DNA of 64,000 bases from an uncultured Bacteriovorax sp. (lineage in GTDB: Bacteria; Bdellovibrionota; Bacteriovoracia; Bacteriovoracales; Bacteriovoracaceae). The stretch's first letter is position 1. Every line of letters begins with the position of its first letter. Below are positions 1-7,196 of this stretch, piece by piece. The stretch covers positions 185,391 to 249,390 of the forward strand of contig CAMLMH010000004.1 of the NCBI GenBank assembly GCA_946481315.1, read 5' to 3'. Below the pieces are notes generated by a model, which was not told the origin of the DNA, made no database searches, and saw only the letters and a program-made list of their open reading frames with translations. Both the position numbers and the translations under genes were made by a program.

Positions 1-1003
1 AACGTGAAGAAGAGCAAAGTTCGAAATCTGGAATGGTAGTAATCAATCCAATGCGTTTATCGATAGCACTAACAGTGTATGTTTTTCCCAAGGAATCACA
101 TTTGGCCTTTGAAATATCAAATTCTGCGCCGGCCGGAAGTGAACATATGGAACTCCAGCTGCCTCCTAGTTCCAGACACTGGGCCTGGGTAATACCAGTA
201 GTATTACAACTTCCTTCATTGACCATTTTAAGCGTATCCAAGCGGGCCGTGCCATAAAAACCCAATTCATAAACGGCTATCTTTTTTCCTTTAGGATCAT
301 TATCATCACAGGTAGAACTGCTGAAATAAGACTCTAGTGTTGTATAGATTGGCAAAATTCCATTCCCCCCCGGGATCTCTTCCGAGGTTAAGGTCTGGTG
401 AGATGCCATACATTCAGATTCCAATTTTTGCCCATCAAGAGAAAGAACTCCGTCTTTACCTTTTTTAAACCCGTGAAGAAAAAATCTCTTGCGAACAGAC
501 TTAGCACCGACATTCAGGCCGCATCCTCTTCCTTTGTGATCAGTAAGGTTATTGCACTCAAATTGTGAAACTTTGGGAAAACGATAGATTCCTCCACTTA
601 CGTTGACAGTGGGTGAAAAATCTCCCAGGGCGCAGGTAGAATTGTTTAAGCTAAGATTAATCTGGGCATCAGTTCCATTTAAGGAAACAGAGTTTTTAGC
701 ACAGCGAACCGTGCCCACTAGTTTTTTGGGAGTACCGTTGCCTTGCCACGCCACTGCCCAGAACGTCCAGTTACCGTTGTTGAGAGTTAATTCCAGAGGA
801 GAAGAAGGTGTGATAACAGAACCAAACATTTCTCCAGAATCTGATCTTCCCCAGAGCATAGCTCCACCTGCACCGACATTTGTTATGTCGACAAGAGCAG
901 CGATACCCATTCTAAATTTCGTATCAGTTTTTCCCGGTGCTTTTGAACATCCGGTAAACATCACGGCTAAAAAAAGAAGAGAAGCGATCAGACTATTTTT
1001 CAT
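1..1003 (-). CDS. Secreted lipoprotein, 3' end outside the window
   Basis: Translating the minus strand from the ATG at 1003 gives 334 codons with no stop down to the window edge, so the gene is partial. It begins MKNSLIASLLFLAVMFTGCS: a short lysine-containing start, a hydrophobic stretch and a lipobox ending in Cys19, the layout of a lipoprotein signal peptide cut by signal peptidase II. The mature part is rich in Gly, Ser, Asn and Cys. It contains paired-cysteine segments such as QFECNNLTDHKGRGCG and ITQAQCLELGGSW, suggesting a disulphide-stabilised exported domain. I recognise no enzymatic motif or named family. The upstream gap is AT-rich and holds no other gene. The exported lipoprotein call is firm; function is unknown. 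Confidence 0.75.
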   Translation of the reverse strand, partial: MKNSLIASLLFLAVMFTGCSKAPGKTDTKFRMGIAALVDITNVGAGGAMLWGRSDSGEMFGSVITPSSPLELTLNNGNWTFWAVAWQGNGTPKKLVGTVRCAKNSVSLNGTDAQINLSLNNSTCALGDFSPTVNVSGGIYRFPKVSQFECNNLTDHKGRGCGLNVGAKSVRKRFFLHGFKKGKDGVLSLDGQKLESECMASHQTLTSEEIPGGNGILPIYTTLESYFSSSTCDDNDPKGKKIAVYELGFYGTARLDTLKMVNEGSCNTTGITQAQCLELGGSWSSICSLPAGAEFDISKAKCDSLGKTYTVSAIDKRIGLITTIPDFELCSSSR

Positions 1004-1110
1004 TATATACCTGCTGAAATAACAGATTTTGACTAAATCTATACTAAACTCTTATCGGTAAACTGATGATTTTGATGAAAAATAAAGAACTTTAGACTAG
1101 AAAAATTCAA

Positions 1111-1131
1111 AGGCCATCATAAAGATGGCCT
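1111..1131 (-). terminator. Rho-independent terminator after the BtaA-like gene
   Basis: An 8-bp perfect stem (AGGCCATC / GATGGCCT) with a 5-nt loop. Read on the minus strand it is followed by a T-rich run. It lies 39 bp past the stop of the leftward operon that ends with the BtaA-like gene. Confidence 0.75.
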
Positions 1132-1169
1132 GAAATTTTGGCGCTTTTTGGGGTCTTAAAAGATCACTC

Positions 1170-2258
1170 TTAAGATTCGTAGCGGTAGACCTTGATATTA
1201 TACATCTGCACTTTTTCCTGTTTAATGAGGTCGCGGTATTCATCCGTAATTTCGGTATATCCATTAAGATTGCACTCAGACGTTCTGAGATAATACCTGA
1301 CAACAACGATCGCTCCGGGATTAAGACCTGGTTTAATCATTTGCATATAGTTTTTTTCTACTTCACCGGAAAAATAGGATGGCACATCACTAAGCGAAGC
1401 GAAATCAAACTTCTTATCTCCACGGGACAAGGCCTTGATGAAATCTTCCTGGATGTAATCTATTGTTGTTTTTGCCTTCTGGATGCGAAAATGGGCTTCA
1501 CTCTGCGCCTCGATGGGTACACCTTCTAGAGAATTTATTTTTCCATAAAAACACAGGTTCAAAAAGAAACTTTTCTGAGCAAGATCAGTAGTAAAGAGCC
1601 GTTCGAATGCCTGGTAGTAATAATCAAAATGTGAAAGCGGAGAATTTTTCTGGATAAAGTCACCTTTATATAAGAGAGCATTAAACATCGTCTTATTGCC
1701 CAGAATGTGTAATAAGGCCTTCCAGCGATTCATGGGAAACTGGTTGTGATAAAAATAGACCTGGTCTTCAAGTTTATCAAAACGCATTATGCGGTCATGA
1801 TCAGGGGCAAGCATGACTGTATTAATTTTGGAGAAGATAAAAAATGTTCTCTCCCACTTCCCCAGATAAAGAAGAGAGTTAAATCCTGTCTCATGAAAAA
1901 CCTGAGAGAAAAATGCATAGGCTGAATCACTTAACTTTAAGCTGGTGAATAGATCTCTGCGTTTACCGTTATGATTATCATCACTATAAGGAAAGTAGCC
2001 CCAAAAAAGTGAAAAATCGGAAAAAGAAAGCTCGCGATAAGTGGCCAGCCGAAGTTCTGCCAGCATTAATTGTTCTTTAGAAAGATCTGAAAGTGAAAGA
2101 GATTCACAATCATCATGCATCAAGGGTAAAGACCTGCCTCCGCTTCCGCAGATGGAAAAAACTTTTTTGGGTTTTAGTTTTTTCATCATTTCGATTTCAA
2201 CAGTCGTGTCTTCATTGCCCAAAGTGTAATTTAGTCCTTTAAAATATTTATTACTCAT
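1170..2258 (-). CDS. BtaA-like (DUF3419) S-adenosylmethionine 3-amino-3-carboxypropyl transferase
   Basis: 362 residues. The segment VFSICGSGGRSLPL (33-46), followed by Asp58 in SDLSKEQL and then AELRLATYRELSF, matches the SAM-binding start of BtaA/DUF3419 proteins. BtaA moves the aminocarboxypropyl group of SAM to the free hydroxyl of diacylglycerol, the first step of betaine (homoserine) lipid synthesis. No BtaB-type N-methyltransferase is nearby, so a standard betaine lipid is not implied. The ATG has a GGTGA ribosome site about 5 nt upstream. It overlaps the acyl-reductase-like gene by 8 bp and is the last gene of the leftward operon. Family assignment is fairly sure; the acceptor is unknown. 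Confidence 0.7.
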   Translation of the reverse strand: MSNKYFKGLNYTLGNEDTTVEIEMMKKLKPKKVFSICGSGGRSLPLMHDDCESLSLSDLSKEQLMLAELRLATYRELSFSDFSLFWGYFPYSDDNHNGKRRDLFTSLKLSDSAYAFFSQVFHETGFNSLLYLGKWERTFFIFSKINTVMLAPDHDRIMRFDKLEDQVYFYHNQFPMNRWKALLHILGNKTMFNALLYKGDFIQKNSPLSHFDYYYQAFERLFTTDLAQKSFFLNLCFYGKINSLEGVPIEAQSEAHFRIQKAKTTIDYIQEDFIKALSRGDKKFDFASLSDVPSYFSGEVEKNYMQMIKPGLNPGAIVVVRYYLRTSECNLNGYTEITDEYRDLIKQEKVQMYNIKVYRYES

Positions 2259-4302
2259 TGCTCACCTTTTTTATTTTTTGTAACGCATGTTCACGACACA
2301 GATTAAATTCTTCATCACTAATAAAGCCATTATGTCCCATGATCTGCGACAATCTAACTCCATGCTCTTTGGCCATTTTGTCAATTTGCAGAACTTTCTC
2401 GTAATTAATATTCCGGGACAAAGTAAAGGATTCAAATTTTCCGTCCATGGCCAGAAGTGCAGTTTCCGCCAGGCAAGCGTAGACAATTTTACCTTCTAGA
2501 CCTAAATCCGCGCCAATATGAACTTCTCCGGGAAGTGTAACTTCTCCGCTGGCAATCACCAGAACATCTGGTCGTTTGACTGCTTCTTCTTCTTTTATAT
2601 CAAATGGCCTGGAGACATCACAGATAACACACCCAGGTTTTACTTTCATGATGTCCAAAACCGTTTTTCCCTGTCCGGATGTTGTCGTAATAATGAGATC
2701 ACACTGGTCTGAGAAATTATCTGCATTGGTTGAAATTTCAATTTGTGCTTTTGGATTGATATTTAATATTTCATCTCGCAACTCAATGAGCTTATATGCT
2801 CGAGGAGCAGCTATAATGATTTTGTCCCAGGTAAGAGAGAGAATTTTTGCCGAAACTGCACCAATACTTCCGGTTGCTCCAACAACCATGACTGTGCCTT
2901 TAAATTGATTTCCATCTTTTTTAACAAAGCCCAGCTTTTCTACAGCTAATTTGGCCGCCCAAAGAGTAGAGGCCGCGGATAATGAGTTTCCAGTTGTTAC
3001 CGGGATGGGAGAAAGTCGATCTATTGTCACACCAGCATCACCGACTATTTTAGTGTAGGCGCCCAGTCCGATGATTTTGGATCCTTCTTCTGCGGCATTT
3101 TCACAAAGTTTAAGAATTTTTTTGTAAACCACATCGGGTTTACTTTCCATTAATTTTTTTGGAGTTTCAGTGACAGTATAGATGAGCCCTTTAACTTTTT
3201 TTCCATTTTTTTCAGATACAACTCCGTCGATTTTACCGTAGTAAAACCCTGGTATGTAAGTCATTGCTTCTTCTGCAAATTTCTCCAGCGGTTTGGAATG
3301 GTCTTTCAGGAATTTTAAATAGGGATGTTTAAAAATATGTTTAGCAGAAAGAGGATGAATAATGAAGGCAAATTTAACTTCATCATCTCTGTCGTCATTA
3401 AATATTCTGAGTTCAGGCATCAATTTCATCGATTCAACCATACGGATGACATCGTCCTGAGTAACGAAGTCCCCTGCTTTTTTCTTCATTTGGATAATAC
3501 CTTCCAGAATGGAGTAATTGAGCTTGGGATTTTCAGTAAATTGTGGAAGACATACCAGTGCTTCTTTAAGACCTGATTGACGTAATTTTTTTTCAAATTG
3601 AGGTGATACTATATCTATGATCAGTGATTTATTTTTTAAGTGTGCAAGATCCAGAAAATTAATATTGGCTTCATTCCCTACCATGATATCACATGACAAA
3701 AACTCATCCAGTGCGCGATTGATTTTTCTGTTTCGCTCAGAAAATTCGGGGACTACACTCTTTTGAACTTTCATCATTTTCAAAACCGGTGCAAGTGTTT
3801 TGAGAAAAGTTTCAAGGGAGTTTTGCCGGTGTAACATGAAAGGGAGTTTAAGAAGAAAGAATGGATCGGCCATCACTACATTCTGTCCCACTAATTCAAA
3901 CAGGGGTTCAACAAAACTAATCTGTAATCCGGCAGAATACATTCCAACTTTTTTCTTGGTAAAAAACTGGGGATTCTTAAGATGAAACATTCGCAGGGCA
4001 TAGGGAATATAAACATCTTTAATAATCTGGCCATCAACTAAAGGTGTGTGACGGGCAGCGGTCTTCAGCCTGTAGGTATCAGGATGAATAAAATAACCTT
4101 TCTTAAATTTAATTTTTTGGGGGATTCCAGAAATACAAATGACGTCACAATGGCCGTCATATTTTCTGATTAGCTCTTCTGTAAGGCTCACATCAAAGTT
4201 AGTTGAGTATTGAATGACTCTGTATTTCTCACCAAAGAATGTTACTTCTTCATCATAGTTGAATTGATCCTGGGCAAAGGCCAGTGACAAAATAGTTTTC
4301 AT
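2251..4302 (-). CDS. Acyl-ACP/acyl-CoA reductase-like protein with a novel N-terminal half
   Basis: 683 residues. The C-terminal half (about 310-670) carries the signatures of cyanobacterial-type long-chain acyl-ACP reductase (AAR): FAFIIHPLS at 311-319, GLGAYTKIVGDAGVTI at 412-427, TTGNS at 436-440 and a Rossmann VVGATGSIG at 473-481. Cys558 and Cys561 lie where a catalytic thioester cysteine could sit. AAR reduces fatty acyl thioesters to fatty aldehydes with NADPH. AAR proper is about 340 residues, so residues 1-308 are extra; they resemble nothing I can name. It lies 26 bp after the epimerase gene and overlaps the BtaA-like gene. The reductase domain is confident; its substrate is not. 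Confidence 0.65.
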   Translation of the reverse strand: MKTILSLAFAQDQFNYDEEVTFFGEKYRVIQYSTNFDVSLTEELIRKYDGHCDVICISGIPQKIKFKKGYFIHPDTYRLKTAARHTPLVDGQIIKDVYIPYALRMFHLKNPQFFTKKKVGMYSAGLQISFVEPLFELVGQNVVMADPFFLLKLPFMLHRQNSLETFLKTLAPVLKMMKVQKSVVPEFSERNRKINRALDEFLSCDIMVGNEANINFLDLAHLKNKSLIIDIVSPQFEKKLRQSGLKEALVCLPQFTENPKLNYSILEGIIQMKKKAGDFVTQDDVIRMVESMKLMPELRIFNDDRDDEVKFAFIIHPLSAKHIFKHPYLKFLKDHSKPLEKFAEEAMTYIPGFYYGKIDGVVSEKNGKKVKGLIYTVTETPKKLMESKPDVVYKKILKLCENAAEEGSKIIGLGAYTKIVGDAGVTIDRLSPIPVTTGNSLSAASTLWAAKLAVEKLGFVKKDGNQFKGTVMVVGATGSIGAVSAKILSLTWDKIIIAAPRAYKLIELRDEILNINPKAQIEISTNADNFSDQCDLIITTTSGQGKTVLDIMKVKPGCVICDVSRPFDIKEEEAVKRPDVLVIASGEVTLPGEVHIGADLGLEGKIVYACLAETALLAMDGKFESFTLSRNINYEKVLQIDKMAKEHGVRLSQIMGHNGFISDEEFNLCREHALQKIKKVSNE

Positions 4303-4328
4303 AACGATCTCTTTTTAAGTAAGTGAGT

Positions 4329-5336
4329 TTACTTTAATAAGATTTGTTTGAACTGAGCATAAGAGCTCTCTTCTAGTTCAGGTAAATCTTCTAAAGTACT
4401 CGTCTTATCGTAAGAGAGCCGGGAAAACATAAATGATTCCACTTCTTTGGGAATACCTAACTTTTCCAGAAGGACTTTATTGAATCGATTTTTACCTATT
4501 GGTAAGTAATGAGTTTTTAAACCAAACCGTTGATTTAAGTCCTGAAGGAACTCAGCTATGGTTGGTGAATCCGGAGTGATGAGATGATAAGTTTTTAAAA
4601 CACGATCCCGTTTATCTTTTTCAATCAAAGTGGCCATCAAATGAGCGCAATGATTGACTGGAATAATCGGCATTTTACTTCGTGGATTGTAGGGAAACGT
4701 AATAAAGGGAACATTCTTTAGTAAATGTCCAAATCTCTTATAGGCTTCAATAAAATAATAAGGCCCGTCTGTTTTAGGCATCTCACCTGTGTCAGTATCG
4801 GCCACGATTATTGCTGGACGTATAATACGTGTCACATAACGCTCATTAACTTGTTCCCGCACGCAGAGTTCGGCCAGGTATTTGGTTTCTGAATAATAAT
4901 CCGGAAATTTATCCCGCTTAGGAAAGACATCTTCTTCAAGGAAAAACTGTTCCGGATCACCTACTGCAATAGTGGAAACATAATAAAATGCTTTAAGCGA
5001 TTTTAAGGATCGCAGAAAATAAATAATATTCTGAGTTCCAACCACGTTTTGCAGAAAACATTCCGAGTGAGAAGCGGACAAATCGTATAAGGCAGCAGCA
5101 TGAATCACGACTTCAATTTCATCGATAATTTTTGTCTTATCATTTTCGTTACTGATAATTTCCAGTGCCGTCAGGTCTCCCTGAACAAAATGGATATTTG
5201 ACAGTCCCTGAAACAAAGGACGCAGGCGGAAATCCGGCTGACGGGAATGTATATAGAGCTCATGCCCTGACTGGACCAATTGAGTTACCAGATGTTTTCC
5301 TAAGAATCCAGTTGCACCGGTTATAAATATTTTCAT
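4329..5336 (-). CDS. NAD-dependent epimerase/dehydratase, 3-beta-HSD/OleD-like
   Basis: 335 residues, extended short-chain dehydrogenase fold. A nucleotide-binding TGATGFLG sits at residues 6-13, the acidic turn at GDLT (53-56), HAAALYD near 79, and the catalytic pair Tyr148-Lys152 in YSETK. Relatives include NAD(P)H-dependent sterol/ketone reductases, OleD of bacterial olefin synthesis, and sugar epimerases; the sequence alone does not choose among them. With an acyl-AMP ligase and an acyl reductase in the same block, an acyl-chain or lipid substrate is more likely than a nucleotide sugar. Its ATG overlaps the stop of the lipid-kinase-like gene by 4 bp (ATGA), indicating translational coupling. 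Confidence 0.75.
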   Translation of the reverse strand: MKIFITGATGFLGKHLVTQLVQSGHELYIHSRQPDFRLRPLFQGLSNIHFVQGDLTALEIISNENDKTKIIDEIEVVIHAAALYDLSASHSECFLQNVVGTQNIIYFLRSLKSLKAFYYVSTIAVGDPEQFFLEEDVFPKRDKFPDYYSETKYLAELCVREQVNERYVTRIIRPAIIVADTDTGEMPKTDGPYYFIEAYKRFGHLLKNVPFITFPYNPRSKMPIIPVNHCAHLMATLIEKDKRDRVLKTYHLITPDSPTIAEFLQDLNQRFGLKTHYLPIGKNRFNKVLLEKLGIPKEVESFMFSRLSYDKTSTLEDLPELEESSYAQFKQILLK

Positions 5337-6298
5337 GTCAATGATACTTGAATGTCTAAACCTTCAAGATCTTCTTTTTGATCTTTAGGTGAATAGAGAT
5401 TTAAAAACTGAGCATAACATTTGATTTTCCATGAATGACATTCTTCAAATGTTTCGCCATCGCCAAAAAAATTAAGTCCTGTTTCTTCATCCAGCAGATC
5501 GATCTGCGCTTCTTTAGTTTCAAATGTTACAAAATCCGGATCATTGACCGGATAATTTCCGCTCAGCAATTTAATGAAACAGGAAATGAGCTCCAGTCGG
5601 TTTGAATGTTTCAGAATCGTTACGTTGAATGTACCATCCTGATGATTGGTATTAGGGGCCACCTCAAATGATCCGCCAACCATAGGCTGATTATTAATCA
5701 AAATTAAGGGTGAATAGAGAGTTTCAGAAAATTCTTCGGCCTCTATTTTGAATTTATAACTTTTTAGATCTCGGTCCAGAAGTTTCTTCGCCACAAAGGC
5801 CGAATAGATATTTTTACCGGAAAATTGCATCAACTTCTTGAACTGCGGATACTGACTTCTTAGATCATTAATTTCATGGGCCACTTCGGCCGCAAATCCC
5901 AGACCACCATTTGTGGCCATAAAACGGCCGTTAATATTAATGAGGTCAATTTTCTTTTTTGTATTGTTTCTGATTGTTTTTGTAATGTTCTTAATATTTT
6001 TATCGCTACCAATAGCACCCGCCAGGTCATTGGCAGTACCACCGGGAACTACTAATAATCCGATATCAGTTCCGGCAAGTTTTTGAATAATAGTATGAAC
6101 TGTTCCATCTCCTCCAACTGAAATCAATGCATCTACTGAACGTTTAATATCTTCGTCCAAAACGTCATAAAGCTCATCAAGATTAGACGGAGACTTATAA
6201 TCGATTTGACTCCGAAAAAGCGCCGAATTGATCTGTCCCTGCCAGTTGTGGGAAGAGTTCGATGCTTTCTTGTTCAGATAAACCGATATGTTCTGCAT
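5333..6298 (-). CDS. Diacylglycerol/lipid kinase-like protein (DAGK catalytic domain)
   Basis: 321 residues. The DAGK/sphingosine-kinase nucleotide motif GGDGT lies at 62-66, followed by VVPGGTANDLA (83-93) and later NGGLGFAAEVAHE, NNQPMVGGSF and the C-terminal DGE motif (FGDGETFEE). These enzymes phosphorylate a lipid hydroxyl using ATP. The family includes DgkB, YegS and BmrU-like proteins, so diacylglycerol, ceramide or another lipid alcohol could be the substrate. It is the first gene of the leftward operon; its ATG has a GAGG ribosome site 6 nt upstream. The domain call is sure, the substrate open. Confidence 0.8.
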   Translation of the reverse strand: MQNISVYLNKKASNSSHNWQGQINSALFRSQIDYKSPSNLDELYDVLDEDIKRSVDALISVGGDGTVHTIIQKLAGTDIGLLVVPGGTANDLAGAIGSDKNIKNITKTIRNNTKKKIDLININGRFMATNGGLGFAAEVAHEINDLRSQYPQFKKLMQFSGKNIYSAFVAKKLLDRDLKSYKFKIEAEEFSETLYSPLILINNQPMVGGSFEVAPNTNHQDGTFNVTILKHSNRLELISCFIKLLSGNYPVNDPDFVTFETKEAQIDLLDEETGLNFFGDGETFEECHSWKIKCYAQFLNLYSPKDQKEDLEGLDIQVSLT

Positions 6299-6431
6299 AC
6301 AAATCCTCGTGAGAGTTTAGTGACAATGATGCTGAAATTTTACTCTCAAACCGGGAGGTCATTGCTCCCCTTTGAAAATTTTACAGATCACGTTTAAACT
6401 ATTTACAGTTAAACAAAAAGGTGAATAAAGC
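6299..6431. promoter_or_regulatory. Divergent intergenic region between the two arms of the lipid cluster
   Basis: A 133-bp gap separates the leftward lipid-kinase start at 6298 from the rightward formyltransferase start at 6432, so it must hold promoters for both arms unless one is read from outside. It is AT-rich and contains TTTAAACTATTTACAG near 6392, but I cannot place a convincing -35/-10 pair on either strand. An AAGGTG ribosome site (6418-6423) serves the formyltransferase. Confidence 0.4.
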
Positions 6432-7196
6432 ATGAAAATCTTGCTAGTTACGAGTGAAGTCACGTTCGTTCCGGAGAATTACAACCTTTTCCTTGAGAGT
6501 TTCTTCAGAGAGACAAAAGCTGTTCCCGGCCTGGATATCCGGCTTGCTTTATTCAAAAATAATTCCCCTGCCTTAACCTTAAGGGGCCTTGCCCTGATGG
6601 CCATGGGAGCGAGAAACATTGGCTTTCATCTCATTGCCAATTCTTTTAAGGCACGACTTAAAGACCGGGAACCAATCGCCCAAAAGTACGGCATTCCCAT
6701 AGTAGAATTTTCTGGTCCCAATACACCGGAATTCATCAGCTACGTTAAATCACAGGGAATAGACCTGGTGGTCAATGCCCGCACCAGGTTCATTTATAAG
6801 TCGCGCGCACTGAGGGCCCCAAAGATGGGTTGCCTCAACATCCATCATGGATTGCTTCCGGATTATAGAGGAACCATGTGTGATTTATGGGCCCTGTATG
6901 AGGGAAGACCGACGGGTTTCACAATTCATTTTATGGAAAAGAAAATCGATAATGGCCGCCTCATCCGAGTAAAAGAGACAACTTCTAGAATCAAGGAAGT
7001 TATTGATCACTATCCAGAAATTCTTAAAGCTTCTTCAGAAAAAGAAGGTCTGGAACTGGCCGACTTGATTTTAGAGATAAATAAAACCGGAACAATTCCG
7101 ATAGGTCAGGACAACATTTCCACACAAGCAACGTATACAAAAAATCCTGATTTTTTCACGATCAGGAAGATGTTGCAAAAAGGTATCAGACTATGA
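6432..7196 (+). CDS. Formyltransferase (Fmt/PurN/ArnA-type fold)
   Basis: 254 residues. The folate-dependent formyltransferase signature is present: LNIHHGLLPDYRG (135-147) supplies Asn136 and His138, and KKIDNGRLI supplies Asp173, the usual catalytic triad. Enzymes of this fold pass a formyl group from 10-formyl-tetrahydrofolate to an amine, on Met-tRNA (Fmt), GAR (PurN) or an amino sugar (ArnA N-terminus). It is too short for Fmt because the C-terminal tRNA-binding domain is missing, and the setting is not purine synthesis. A dedicated role in the cluster product is inferred. It overlaps the next gene by 4 bp. Confidence 0.75.
   Translation: MKILLVTSEVTFVPENYNLFLESFFRETKAVPGLDIRLALFKNNSPALTLRGLALMAMGARNIGFHLIANSFKARLKDREPIAQKYGIPIVEFSGPNTPEFISYVKSQGIDLVVNARTRFIYKSRALRAPKMGCLNIHHGLLPDYRGTMCDLWALYEGRPTGFTIHFMEKKIDNGRLIRVKETTSRIKEVIDHYPEILKASSEKEGLELADLILEINKTGTIPIGQDNISTQATYTKNPDFFTIRKMLQKGIRL

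Noticed and set aside
603..1022. Rightward 139-codon reading frame
   Set aside because: It lies wholly antisense to the lipoprotein gene, which has a signal peptide and uninterrupted frame; the rightward frame has no recognisable features.
6380..6405. Possible promoter TTTACA...TATTTA before the formyltransferase
   Set aside because: The spacer is only about 14 bp, too short to call.
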